In this document: positions 1-7,195 of the stretch, in pieces
How positions within the stretch are numbered: the first letter of the stretch is position 1
How the letters are laid out: the number at the start of each line of letters is the position of its first letter
From: Clostridiaceae bacterium
Lineage (GTDB): Bacteria; Bacillota; Clostridia; Oscillospirales; Acutalibacteraceae
DNA: 13,073 nucleotides
NCBI GenBank assembly: GCA_016292575.1
Contig: JAEDIH010000045.1
Span: 1 to 13,073, forward strand
Reading direction: 5' to 3'
Program-made: the position numbers and the translations under genes
The notes under the pieces: model-generated
Told to the model about the DNA's origin: nothing
The model's database searches: none
What the model saw: the letters and a program-made list of their open reading frames with translations, nothing else

Positions 1-20
1 TCGGAAAAGGAGAAATTGAA

Positions 21-1859
21 GTGATTTGTAACCACTGTTTTTCGCAAATACCCGACGGCGAAAGCGTTTGTCCCTTTTGTAAAAAGAGAGTCGCTCAAAA
101 GCGATTTCAGATAAACATACCCGAAGAAAAATTGAACGAGGAGTTCCCCGTGCGCCCGGACGAAGCCGCGCCTGCCGCAGCAAAGGAGCAGACCGAGCCG
201 CAGGTTCAAAGCGAGGAAAAAACGCAGACTGTTTTCGAAACGACCGCGTTGAACAAAGAAGCCGCCCAAAATGCGGAAAAGCCGCAGCCTTTTCAGGAAA
301 ATGCAAAGCCCGAAGCGCCTTCAGCCTTGCCGCAGCAAAAAGCAGCGGCTCCAACAAAGGTGCCCGAGGCAAAAAAGCCCGCCGTCTCCGCCGCAAAGGT
401 GAGCCTTGCCGCGGAAAAAAAAGAGAAAAAGGCGAGGGCTGTTGTGCTTTCAATCTGCTCGCTGTGCGCGGCTGCAATGATTGCGCTGACCTTTGTCAGT
501 AAGTATACGGACGTTTTCAAAACCTCCGCCGCCGCGATAAAAACGGTTGCGCTTTCCGGCTTCACTCACGGCGAAAAGGGCTCGTTTGAGGGCTACGCCG
601 GCTTTTTTCCGGCGTTTTTCAAAAGCGGCTTTAACCTCGGTGAAATGACTCAGGAAAGGCTGCTTGAAATGATGCAGCCGCAAAGCGCGGACGGGCTTTA
701 CTCAGCCTTTTTCAAGCCTGCGGACGTTGTTACCGACAAGGCGGATCCGGCAGAACGCTTTAAAAGCGGCGAGGGCTACAGCTATTGTAAAATAAAAAAA
801 GAGGACGTTGAAAAAATCCTGTCGAATCTCGGTCGGCAGACGGTGAACTGCGCAAACGGCAGGGAGTATTACTATTATAACGGCTATTACTATTTTGCCG
901 CCGAGAGCACGGAAAAGCAGACCCGTTCCTCCTATTCGGTAGACATTGCCTCCTCAAAGCGCACTGAGGACGGAAATTATTACGTTCAGTGCGACTTTAC
1001 AGGCACAAACGGCGAAAAAAAGACAGTGTACTGCCTTGTTTCAATGGAAAAGAGCGATGAGGGCAACAAATGGAGCCTGCTTGAGCTTTCCCTGAAGCCG
1101 CTTTTTTCAAGCGACGGAGTCAAAATAACAGCCGAAAAGCAGGAAACTCTGAGCTATGAAATTAAGCGCAAAAGCATTGCCGCAAAGACCAAAAAAGGCG
1201 TCCTTTTTGCAAACTATATCATCGAATATCCCGTTTTCAGTGCCGCAGATGACGACGAAAAAGGAAAAAGTGCCGCCGCAACGCTCAATACGCTTTATAA
1301 CGATATGATTTCAAAGTATCAGACAAAAGCAAAAAAGGCGGACTCGCTATACAGCAAATATCTCAAAAACGGCGGAGAGAAAAAGAAGCTGCCGGCATAT
1401 ACCTATGTGTCCTCAGAGGTTGTCTATAACCAAAGCGGCTATATCTCGCTGCTTAATGAAACGAACGAGTATCTCCCGATTGAAAAGCAAGCCGAACCGG
1501 CGCAGCAGACGGACGAAACCGCGTCCGGCGGAGAAAAGCCGACCCTGCTTTTCCCGACCACTTCCTTTGACGCATATACACTTGACGTTTCAACGGGTGA
1601 ATTTGTTAAAAAGGACAGCGTCCTCGGCAAGGACTATGTCACCATTCAGCAAAAGCTCTTTGAGCTTTACTTTAAAAGCCGCAACGGCGATGACAGCGAA
1701 GTACCCTCGGATACCGAAAATATCGGTCAGCTCATCAGCTCCTCGGCGTGGTGCGTTTCGCAGAACGGAGTGCTGTTCAACTTCATCGACCCGGACGGCT
1801 ATAACGACAGCATTGTCCTTTCCTACGGCGACATTTCCGACGCGGAGCTGAAATTCTGA
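21..1859 (+). CDS. Zinc-ribbon, single-pass membrane protein with large extracytoplasmic domain (unknown function)
   Basis: 612 aa, GTG start preceded by an AAGGAG-like site (about 8-13). Residues 3-20 form a short zinc ribbon with two CxxC pairs (C3/C6 and C17/C20). Residues about 45-137 are a low-complexity Pro/Ala/Lys/Gln/Glu linker. A hydrophobic stretch at about 140-160, just after a Lys/Arg-rich stretch, is a single membrane helix. By the positive-inside rule the zinc ribbon is cytoplasmic and the roughly 450 C-terminal residues are outside. That outer part is rich in Tyr, Ser and Lys and has no motif I recognise. Zinc-ribbon plus linker plus one helix is a common Firmicutes layout for envelope proteins of unknown role. 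It leads a three-gene operon with a membrane protein and a flavodoxin. The function is not known; the topology is inferred from composition. Confidence 0.8.
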   Translation: MICNHCFSQIPDGESVCPFCKKRVAQKRFQINIPEEKLNEEFPVRPDEAAPAAAKEQTEPQVQSEEKTQTVFETTALNKEAAQNAEKPQPFQENAKPEAPSALPQQKAAAPTKVPEAKKPAVSAAKVSLAAEKKEKKARAVVLSICSLCAAAMIALTFVSKYTDVFKTSAAAIKTVALSGFTHGEKGSFEGYAGFFPAFFKSGFNLGEMTQERLLEMMQPQSADGLYSAFFKPADVVTDKADPAERFKSGEGYSYCKIKKEDVEKILSNLGRQTVNCANGREYYYYNGYYYFAAESTEKQTRSSYSVDIASSKRTEDGNYYVQCDFTGTNGEKKTVYCLVSMEKSDEGNKWSLLELSLKPLFSSDGVKITAEKQETLSYEIKRKSIAAKTKKGVLFANYIIEYPVFSAADDDEKGKSAAATLNTLYNDMISKYQTKAKKADSLYSKYLKNGGEKKKLPAYTYVSSEVVYNQSGYISLLNETNEYLPIEKQAEPAQQTDETASGGEKPTLLFPTTSFDAYTLDVSTGEFVKKDSVLGKDYVTIQQKLFELYFKSRNGDDSEVPSDTENIGQLISSSAWCVSQNGVLFNFIDPDGYNDSIVLSYGDISDAELKF

Positions 1860-1921
1860 GCGGCCGCTGATTTGCCGCAGGTGGAGTTGCCTTTTATCAA
1901 CGGAAAAAAGGAGTACCGGAA

Positions 1922-2467
1922 ATGAGTAATAAACGAACAAAGCTTTTCAAGGTTTTCAGAATACTTGCGGCCGTTTGCGCGGCGTGCTGCGGACTGTTCA
2001 TGCTGACTGCGCTTGTCACCTTCGGTCCCATGCTTTTTATCAAAGGGAACCTGACCGTTGAAGCGGGCGGTCTGCTCGGCTTTTTCATTGATGTTATCAA
2101 GGAGGGAGAAAACCCGATAAAATCGAGCGATCTTGTTTTGTCCGTCCTGCCGCGCTTTTCGGCTCTGCTTCTGCTTTTCGTCTTTTTTCTCAAAGCGGCT
2201 CTGGCTCTTAAAAGGGCGGAAAAGGAGGAAGCGCATTTCTCCTCGGCAAAAAAGAGTCTGCGTTCGCTTGCGGTAACGTCGTTTCTGCTTGTGCTGATAC
2301 CGTCGGTACTCACTCGCATTGCGCAGAACATTGTCTCGCCTTTCTTTTTCAACATTACCGGGACTGACCGCACAGGCTGGCTGATACTGGGTCTTGCGCT
2401 TTTGTTTTTTTCGTTCCTTGTCCCGGAAAAAAGTAAAAATAATGATTCTACGGAGGAACTGATATGA
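1922..2467 (+). CDS. Four-helix integral membrane protein of unknown function
   Basis: 181 aa, ATG start with an AAGGAG site at 1908-1913, 8 nt upstream. Hydrophobic segments lie at about residues 11-40, 71-95, 114-134 and 152-168, with a basic N-terminus and a charged linker around 97-113 (KRAEKEEAHFSSAKKSLR). The C-tail is polar. The layout (four helices, about 180 aa, short loops) recalls DUF2975-like proteins, but I see no diagnostic motif and do not assign it. It starts 62 nt after the zinc-ribbon gene and its stop overlaps the start of the flavodoxin gene (ATGA), so the last two genes are probably translationally coupled. No enzymatic residues are apparent. Confidence 0.75.
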   Translation: MSNKRTKLFKVFRILAAVCAACCGLFMLTALVTFGPMLFIKGNLTVEAGGLLGFFIDVIKEGENPIKSSDLVLSVLPRFSALLLLFVFFLKAALALKRAEKEEAHFSSAKKSLRSLAVTSFLLVLIPSVLTRIAQNIVSPFFFNITGTDRTGWLILGLALLFFSFLVPEKSKNNDSTEELI

Positions 2468-2949
2468 CAGCAATAGTTTACACCACAAACTCCGGCTCAA
2501 CCGAAAGATACGCAAAAATGCTCGGAGAAACAACGGGCTGCTCCGTCTACGAGCTTTCCGGCGGCGATGTGCCTGAAAACTCCGAGATTGTCTATTTCGG
2601 CTGGGTGATGGCAGGTGATATACAGGGTCTTTCCGAGGCGCGCAAAAGGTTCGGTTCTCTCAAAGCGGTGGTAGCTGTGGGAATGATGCCGAGCGAAAGC
2701 TCAAAAAAGGAGACTGCCGAAAAGAATGCGGTTACCGAGCCGTTCTTTTATCTGCCGGGAGCGTTCAACCTGAAAAAGTTGCGCGGAATGTATAAAATGA
2801 TAATGAGTATGATGCTGCGCGTGATGAAGGGCAAGGTCAAGGAGAGTGGCGACGCGGACGACAAGCGTGCTCTTGAGCTTTTTGAAAACGGCTTTGACTC
2901 AGTGAAAGAGGAAAACCTTGCGCCCGTTATCGAATTTTTGCAGCAGTGA
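2464..2949 (+). CDS. Flavodoxin-domain protein, HemG-like (protoporphyrinogen oxidase-type flavodoxin)
   Basis: 161 aa, ATG start overlapping the previous stop by 4 nt (ATGA), with a GGAGG site at 2452-2456. The N-terminus is a beta strand followed by an FMN phosphate-binding loop (TNSGSTERYA, residues 8-17), typical of flavodoxins. The middle has strands around VYFGWVMAG and VVAVGMMPS. The C-terminal third (PGAFNLKKLRGMYKMIMSMM) resembles the PGA/AGA...RWYDRFMIKLIMKM stretch of HemG and the Flavodoxin_5 family, including the long insertion of that family. A cytoplasmic FMN-binding redox protein is therefore likely. Whether it oxidises protoporphyrinogen is not shown; many Clostridia carry such flavodoxins without a full heme pathway. 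It is the last gene of the operon and a terminator follows. Confidence 0.82.
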   Translation: MTAIVYTTNSGSTERYAKMLGETTGCSVYELSGGDVPENSEIVYFGWVMAGDIQGLSEARKRFGSLKAVVAVGMMPSESSKKETAEKNAVTEPFFYLPGAFNLKKLRGMYKMIMSMMLRVMKGKVKESGDADDKRALELFENGFDSVKEENLAPVIEFLQQ

Positions 2950-2982
2950 TATACATAAAAACCGTAACAACAAATGAATAAA

Positions 2983-3030
2983 GGCGGCGCACGTTTTTTG
3001 AAGTAGCCAACGTGTGCCGCCTGTGTTTTT
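2983..3030 (+). terminator. Intrinsic terminator of the zinc-ribbon/flavodoxin operon
   Basis: A 13-bp stem pairs 2983-2995 (GGCGGCGCACGTT) with 3009-3021 (AACGTGTGCCGCC). The single non-Watson-Crick position becomes a G-U pair in RNA. A T-rich tract (TGTGTTTTT, 3022-3030) follows. It lies 33 nt after the flavodoxin stop codon. Confidence 0.85.
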
Positions 3031-3042
3031 CCGCAGCTTTAT

Positions 3043-3108
3043 AAAAAAGCGCGTCCGGAAATGCTTATCAAAACAAAAGGTCATTTCGATAAGCACGCCC
3101 GGACGCGC
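3043..3108 (-). terminator. Intrinsic terminator of the XRE regulator gene
   Basis: A long hairpin has an outer 10-bp stem pairing 3049-3058 (GCGCGTCCGG) with 3099-3108, a 3x3 internal loop, and an inner 8-bp stem pairing 3062-3069 with 3088-3095. Read on the minus strand, it is followed directly by six U (A6 on the plus strand, 3043-3048). It lies about 30 nt past the stop of the minus-strand regulator. A shorter T-run at about 3115-3120 means it may also stop plus-strand read-through. Confidence 0.85.
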
Positions 3109-3139
3109 CTGAATGTTTTTTGCCGAAGAAAATAAAATC

Positions 3140-3385
3140 TTATTCCTTTCCGACAAGCCAGTTGATTGAAACGCCGAGAACGTCAGCGATAGCAACAAGC
3201 TCATAGTCGTTTACGCTTCTGATCTGTCCTTCAAGCTTTGAAAGACCCGATGCGGTAAGCTCAACGCCTTTGATCTGAAGCTGAGTGAGAAGATCGATCT
3301 GCTTCATGCCAAGTTCTTTTCTCTTGGCTTCGATCTTTGCGCCAACCATGTTGCGCGTTCCAAGTGCCTGTTTTCTGATTCTCAT
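3140..3385 (-). CDS. Small XRE-family helix-turn-helix transcriptional regulator
   Basis: 81 aa, ATG start. A plausible AGGGG site lies about 11 nt upstream (3396-3400). The whole protein is one HTH_3/XRE domain: helix 1 around residues 14-24 (GAKIEAKRKEL), the turn and recognition region around 27-52 (Q29, L45-L51 with GLSKLE), then a C-terminal helix that ends in the common 'IADVLGVSINWLVGK' signature. There is no ligand or dimer domain beyond it. It is a single-gene transcription unit, transcribed against both neighbours, with its own terminator. A palindrome over its -10 box suggests that it represses itself. It could be a host regulator or an orphan phage-type repressor; no lysogeny module sits beside it. 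The target genes are unknown. Confidence 0.85.
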   Translation of the reverse strand: MRIRKQALGTRNMVGAKIEAKRKELGMKQIDLLTQLQIKGVELTASGLSKLEGQIRSVNDYELVAIADVLGVSINWLVGKE

Positions 3386-3445
3386 TAAAAATCACACCCC
3401 TAAAAAATTTGACGAATAATTCAAACTTGAACAATCATCATGCTT

Positions 3446-3462
3446 AATGTTATCATAACATT
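3446..3462. promoter_or_regulatory. Candidate operator: perfect 8+8 palindrome over the -10 box
   Basis: AATGTTAT-C-ATAACATT is a perfect inverted repeat with a single central base. It covers the whole -10 hexamer of the regulator promoter. XRE dimers bind such sites, so autorepression is the simplest reading (inference). A second, weaker palindrome, TTCAA-AC-TTGAA, lies at 3420-3431 between the promoter and the start codon. Confidence 0.6.
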
Positions 3463-3475
3463 TACTTTTTGTCAA
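3447..3475 (-). promoter_or_regulatory. Sigma-A-type promoter of the XRE regulator
   Basis: On the minus strand there is a perfect -35 TTGACA (3475-3470), a 17-nt spacer, and a -10 TAACAT (3452-3447; 4 of 6 match TATAAT). It sits about 60 nt upstream of the ATG at 3385. The spacing is optimal and the AT-rich context fits. Confidence 0.75.
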
Positions 3476-3757
3476 TTAAAAGTGGAATATTTTTTCAAAT
3501 CGAAAATCAAATAATATCGATTTTAAAGAATAATAATTGTATATTTCGACCAAAACCGACAAATTGTTTATGACAAAACAAACCGATTTTTAAAAAAGTG
3601 TTAACAAAAACAAAAAAGCGCAGTTCTTTTGTTTGCTGCGGCGTTATTTCAAAGTCCTTTTGCCGCTTTTTTGCACAAAGGGCTTTAAATCGGTGCAAAA
3701 TAGGAGTATACTGAGCTATAACCGTAGCCGAAGCAGCATTCTGCACGGGCAAAGCTA
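3476..3757. other. AT-rich intergenic region without a convincing gene
   Basis: Mostly A/T with small inverted repeats (AAATCGA 3497-3503 with TCGATTT 3517-3523). An open frame on the minus strand through 3507-3800 runs across the edge of the mobile element and has no recognisable domain, so I do not call it. Positions 3657-3691 resemble part of the MITE that follows (see findings). No riboswitch or tRNA is recognised. Confidence 0.5.
3684..3712 (+). promoter_or_regulatory. Possible promoter for the pncB-rluA operon, with upstream inverted repeat
   Basis: TTTAAA (3684-3689), a 17-nt spacer and TATACT (3707-3712) make a moderate sigma-A-like match; only the -10 is good. A perfect 8-bp inverted repeat (TTTTGCAC 3669-3676, GTGCAAAA 3693-3700) brackets the -35. 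If real, transcription runs through the whole MITE before reaching pncB. Confidence 0.3.
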
Positions 3758-3937
3758 TTAAGGAACCTCTGAATAAATCACAGCATACGCTTTGATGCAC
3801 ATCTTACTTGCATCTTTTCCGCCATATTGCACAAAAGGCGCTTGAAATCCGACAGGATTCCTGCACGCCTTTTGCACAATCTGACGAAAAATCTGACGGC
3901 GTAATCTGTACATCAGATTTAATCAGAGCTTCCTTAA
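3758..3937. mobile_element. MITE-like element (172 bp) with IS5-type ends and TTAA target duplication
   Basis: The left end GGAACCTCTGAATAAATC (3762-3779) and right end GATTTAATCAGAGCTTCC (3916-3933) are inverted repeats of 18 bp with 2 mismatches. Both are flanked by TTAA (3758-3761 and 3934-3937), which matches a 4-bp YTAR duplication. GGAA-start ends with a YTAR target fit the IS5 subgroup of the IS5 family. The 136-bp interior encodes no transposase. Inside, CAAAAGGCG (3832-3840) pairs with CGCCTTTTG, and AATCC pairs with GGATT, giving a strong secondary structure. It needs a transposase supplied in trans. It lies in the leader of the nicotinate phosphoribosyltransferase gene and ends about 27 nt before the ATG. 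Confidence 0.8.
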
Positions 3938-3964
3938 CACTATTTCATCACAGGGGGAAGTATA

Positions 3965-5422
3965 ATGGGCAATACTCTGAAAGAAAGAAACCTCACAATG
4001 CTCACTGATTTTTATGAGCTTTCAATGGCAAACGGCTATTTCTGCAACGGAATCGGCGATAAGATTACCTGGTTCGATATGTTTTTCCGCCGGGTACCCG
4101 ATGACGGCGGCTTTGCAATCATGGCAGGTCTGCGCCAGCTCATAGATTATCTTGAAAATCTCTGCTTCACTCAGAAGGATATTGAAATGCTGCGCAAAAA
4201 AGGGTTCAATGAGGACTTCCTTTCCTATCTTGCGAATTTTAAATTCAGCTGCGACATCTGGGCAATACCGGAGGGTACGGTAATTTTCCCCGGCGAGCCC
4301 ATAGTCACCGTCCGCGGTCCCGTGATTCAGGCTCAGCTTATTGAAACAATGGTGCTTCTTACCATCAATCATCAGAGTCTTATTGCAACAAAGGCCAACA
4401 GAATAAAGCGCGCCGCAGGAGGCCGCAGCGTCATGGAGTTCGGCTCGCGCAGGGCGCAGGGCTATGACGGCGCAATATACGGCGCAAGAGCCGCTTATAT
4501 CGGAGGCTTCGACGCCACTGCCTGCACCATTGACGAGCGCGATTACGGCGTTCCTGCCGTTGGCACAATGGCTCACAGCTGGGTTCAGCTTTTTGATTCT
4601 GAGCTTGAGGCCTTTTGCGCCTATGCGCGCCAGTATCCCGACAGCTGCACTCTCCTTGTTGATACCTATAATGTGCTCAAGTCCGGCGTTCCGAACGCTA
4701 TTGAGGCGTTCAAAAGGGAGGTTCTTCCCCGCGGCTTCAGACCGCAGGGTATCCGCATTGACAGCGGCGATATCACCTATCTTTCAAAAAAAGCGCGGAA
4801 AATGCTTGACGACGCAGGCTTCCCCGACTGCAAGATTGTTGCAAGCAATTCGCTTGATGAAAATATAATCCGTGATATGCTCATTCAGGGCGCAAAGCTT
4901 GACTCCTTCGGCGTTGGCGAAAGGCTTATTACCGCAGCGTCCGCACCTGTTTTCGGCGGTGTTTACAAAATCTCCGCCGTTGAGGAAAACGGCGTACCCG
5001 AGCCGAGGATAAAGCTGAGCGAAAATGTTTCAAAAATCACTACTCCCTGCGCCAAAAAGGTATACAGGCTCTATGACAACGATACGGGCAAGGCGCTTGC
5101 AGATGTTGTTACCCTTTTTGACGAGGTTATCGAAGCCGGCAAGCCGTATGAAATTTTCGACCCCGTTTACACATGGAAGCGCAAGGTGCTTGATAACTTC
5201 ACGGCAAAGGAGCTTCATGTCAAGATTTTTGAAGGCGGCAAAAAAATCTATAACAGCCCCGATATCAAGGATATAAAGGAATACTGCGCTGCGCAGGTGG
5301 ACACCCTTTGGGACGAGGTCAAGCGTTTTGAAAATCCGCATAAATACTATGTCGACCTTTCACAGAAGCTCTGGGAGGAAAAACAAAGGCTGCTTGACGA
5401 ATACTCGGTCAAGGATCGCTGA
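3965..5422 (+). CDS. pncB: Nicotinate phosphoribosyltransferase
   Basis: 485 aa, ATG start with an AGGGGGAAG site at 3952-3960. It converts nicotinate and PRPP (with ATP) to nicotinate mononucleotide in the cytoplasm, the entry step of Preiss-Handler NAD salvage. The length fits the Firmicutes form (about 490 aa). Visible signatures are the N-terminal TMLTDFYELSMANGY (11-25), FGSRRAQG (159-166), GTMAHSW (200-206) whose His204 fits the phosphorylated catalytic histidine, RIDSGD (264-269) for the phosphoribosyl site, and FGVGERL (315-321). The gene is intact. It is followed by an RluA-type pseudouridine synthase with a 1-nt overlap. Transcription must pass the MITE in its leader. I see no NAD-responsive riboswitch; a NiaR-type operator was not recognised. 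Confidence 0.95.
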   Translation: MGNTLKERNLTMLTDFYELSMANGYFCNGIGDKITWFDMFFRRVPDDGGFAIMAGLRQLIDYLENLCFTQKDIEMLRKKGFNEDFLSYLANFKFSCDIWAIPEGTVIFPGEPIVTVRGPVIQAQLIETMVLLTINHQSLIATKANRIKRAAGGRSVMEFGSRRAQGYDGAIYGARAAYIGGFDATACTIDERDYGVPAVGTMAHSWVQLFDSELEAFCAYARQYPDSCTLLVDTYNVLKSGVPNAIEAFKREVLPRGFRPQGIRIDSGDITYLSKKARKMLDDAGFPDCKIVASNSLDENIIRDMLIQGAKLDSFGVGERLITAASAPVFGGVYKISAVEENGVPEPRIKLSENVSKITTPCAKKVYRLYDNDTGKALADVVTLFDEVIEAGKPYEIFDPVYTWKRKVLDNFTAKELHVKIFEGGKKIYNSPDIKDIKEYCAAQVDTLWDEVKRFENPHKYYVDLSQKLWEEKQRLLDEYSVKDR

Positions 5423-6288
5423 TGAGGACGCTTGAATTTTCCGTGGGGGAGGATTTTGACGGAAAAAAGCTATACAGCTTCCTCAAGGGCAGCGTACACC
5501 TTTCAACCAAGCTTGTCCGTTCGCTGAAGCGCACCGAAAACGGTCTGCTTGTCAACGGAGCGCACGCAAGGACAATAGATTTGCTTAAAACGGGAGACTG
5601 TGTGACCGTAAATATTCCCGAGGACGAAAAAACGGCTGTTCCCGGCTCAGTTATGCCGGAGGTTGTTTATGAGGACAGCGATGTTCTTGTTGTCAACAAG
5701 CCGCCGTATATGCCCATTCACGAGTCGCATAACCATCAGGGTGACACGCTTGCAAACAGCGTTTGCGGCTATCTTGCCAAAAAAGGTAAAAGCTGCTCGT
5801 TCCGCGCCGTCGGACGGCTGGACAAGGGAACAAGCGGACTTGTTGTCTGTGCGCTGAACAGCCACGCGGCCGCAAGGCTTTCCGGAAAGATTGAAAAGAC
5901 CTATTTTGCCCTTGCCACGGGGCGCTTTGAGGGAAGCGGAACGATTGATAAGCCAATTTACAGACCCGATCCGATGAAGACCTGCCGTACCGCCGATGAC
6001 CGCGGTGACAGAGCCGTAACGCACTGGGAGGCACTCAAAACGGGGGATAACCTTTCCCTTTTGAAGATACGCCTTGAAACGGGGCGCACGCACCAGATAA
6101 GGGTTCACTTTGCCTTTCTCGGTGCGCCGCTTCTCGGAGACGGAATGTACGGAGAAGCGCGAAACGACATTACACATCAGGCGCTGCACTGCGGAAGGGT
6201 GAGCTTTATTCAGCCCGTGACGGGCGAAAAAATCACCTGCACAGCCCCCATGCCAAAGGATATGGAAAGCTTTGCCGGCACTCTATGA
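5422..6288 (+). CDS. RluA-family RNA pseudouridine synthase (RluD-like)
   Basis: 288 aa. The start ATG overlaps the pncB stop by one base (TGATG); only a weak AAGGA (5411-5415) precedes it, so translation is probably coupled. Residues about 10-65 form an S4-like RNA-binding region (VRSLKRTENGLLVNG). The catalytic core has the motif GRLDKGTSGL (131-140) with nucleophile Asp134, preceded by VVNKPPYMPIH (90-100), and the second conserved block GRTHQIRVH (221-229). It isomerises uridine to pseudouridine in rRNA (or tRNA); the exact site cannot be read from sequence, as Clostridia carry several paralogues. Length is normal for the family. A perfect hairpin terminator follows 39 nt later. Confidence 0.93.
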   Translation: MRTLEFSVGEDFDGKKLYSFLKGSVHLSTKLVRSLKRTENGLLVNGAHARTIDLLKTGDCVTVNIPEDEKTAVPGSVMPEVVYEDSDVLVVNKPPYMPIHESHNHQGDTLANSVCGYLAKKGKSCSFRAVGRLDKGTSGLVVCALNSHAAARLSGKIEKTYFALATGRFEGSGTIDKPIYRPDPMKTCRTADDRGDRAVTHWEALKTGDNLSLLKIRLETGRTHQIRVHFAFLGAPLLGDGMYGEARNDITHQALHCGRVSFIQPVTGEKITCTAPMPKDMESFAGTL

Positions 6289-6326
6289 GCTTACGGGCGG
6301 TGCGGGCGCAATATTTGTAATATTTT

Positions 6327-6360
6327 AAAAGGTATCCGACCTGACCGCCGGATACCTTTT
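6327..6360. terminator. Bidirectional intrinsic terminator between pncB-rluA operon and phage head operon
   Basis: A perfect 12-bp stem pairs AAAAGGTATCCG (6327-6338) with CGGATACCTTTT (6349-6360), with a 10-nt loop. On the plus strand the T-run CCTTTTT follows; on the minus strand CCTTTT is followed by AAAATATT. It serves both converging operons, 39 nt after the synthase stop and 18 nt after the last phage stop. Confidence 0.88.
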
Positions 6361-6377
6361 TGAGTTGTGTGCTGTTT

Positions 6378-7169
6378 TTACTGAACTGCGATATAAGCGT
6401 AATTTATCAGCAGCTCATTGAGCTGGCAAATGGCTCCGCCCGTTCTCACGGCGATAGATTCGCTTATTCTGAAGCCTGTTGCGGTGAGGGTGAGTCCTCT
6501 TGTGTTTCCCCCTGAGCCGCAGAAAGCAAAGCGGTAGATTGCTGCGGAGTTTTCCGCGTCGTAGGAAACAAGCTGGCTTCCAAGCTCATAGATTATGAGC
6601 ATTTTCGGCTTAAAGCCGAGGAAAACGTCGCGCTCCTCCGCGCCGGAGCCTGTGTAACGCCCGGTTACTACGGGGTTTTGCAAAAATGCCTTTTCCTTGT
6701 CGGTAACGTGAATGTCTGCGTTTGCCGTGTGAATTTTGCACAAAAATTCCGCATAGGGCAAAAGGGTGCTGTCCGCCGTGTCATAGGCCGGGCAGGATTC
6801 ATACCTGAAAAAGAGCGTGCACGGAATCTTGACCGCCTTTGAGTCGTCGTCAAGCTTTGCCTTTTCAAGGCTGTAGCCTATCATTTCGCCGTTGAAGTGG
6901 TCGCAAAGCCGGTCAAGCACCGCCTCAGCTTTTGCAATAACGGTTTCGGCTGCGAGGTTCGCGGGCGAATAACAGTTCATTGAAATGCTGATTTTGTTCA
7001 CCCGGCAGCATTTTCTTGTTGTTTCGTCGTTGTAATGGGAAACATTGTTTGCGCCGGTCATGAACGCAAGATAAATCTTTTTTATTGGAGCGCGCACGCA
7101 GTCGCCCGAATAGGAAAGCACAGCCTCAACGTTTTCAATGTCCGTCATCTCGGTGTTTATTTTTGTCAC
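6378..7169 (-). CDS. Putative tail-completion/neck protein fused to a tail-fibre-like C-terminal domain
   Basis: 263 aa from GTG. Residues 1-130 are an alpha/beta region with RVNKISISMNCYSP (56-69), a Cys-containing strand, then a long helix (AAETVIAKAEAVLDRL); this resembles siphophage tail-completion proteins in size and position. Residues about 147-165 (TANADIHVTDKEKAFLQN) match the 'HVT..EK..W/N' linker common in fibre and baseplate proteins. Residues about 166-234 (VVTGRYTGSGAEER, LGFKPKMLIIYE, LTATGFRI) resemble the 'GTYTGNG..R.I.LGF.PK..lv...ENGFKV' repeat domain of Firmicutes phage fibres. The start is doubtful: no ribosome binding site precedes the GTG, whereas AGGGGGAG (7212-7205) stands 5 nt before an in-frame ATA at 7199, which would give about 273 aa. 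It is the last gene before the terminator. Domain likenesses are from memory, not a search. Confidence 0.65.
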   Translation of the reverse strand: MTKINTEMTDIENVEAVLSYSGDCVRAPIKKIYLAFMTGANNVSHYNDETTRKCCRVNKISISMNCYSPANLAAETVIAKAEAVLDRLCDHFNGEMIGYSLEKAKLDDDSKAVKIPCTLFFRYESCPAYDTADSTLLPYAEFLCKIHTANADIHVTDKEKAFLQNPVVTGRYTGSGAEERDVFLGFKPKMLIIYELGSQLVSYDAENSAAIYRFAFCGSGGNTRGLTLTATGFRISESIAVRTGGAICQLNELLINYAYIAVQ

Positions 7170-7195
7170 GATATTTGAAACAAGAGTGTCGGTAA

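Noticed and set aside
3507..3800. Open frame of 97 codons on the minus strand
   Set aside because: Crosses the MITE boundary, no ribosome binding site or domain, AT-rich composition; read as chance.
3476..3964. Riboswitch or NAD-responsive leader before pncB
   Set aside because: The structure present is explained by the MITE ends and its internal hairpin; no known riboswitch core was seen.
6289..6377. Attachment-site direct repeat shared with 12805-13073
   Set aside because: No shared stretch found by eye; the true other end probably lies outside the window.
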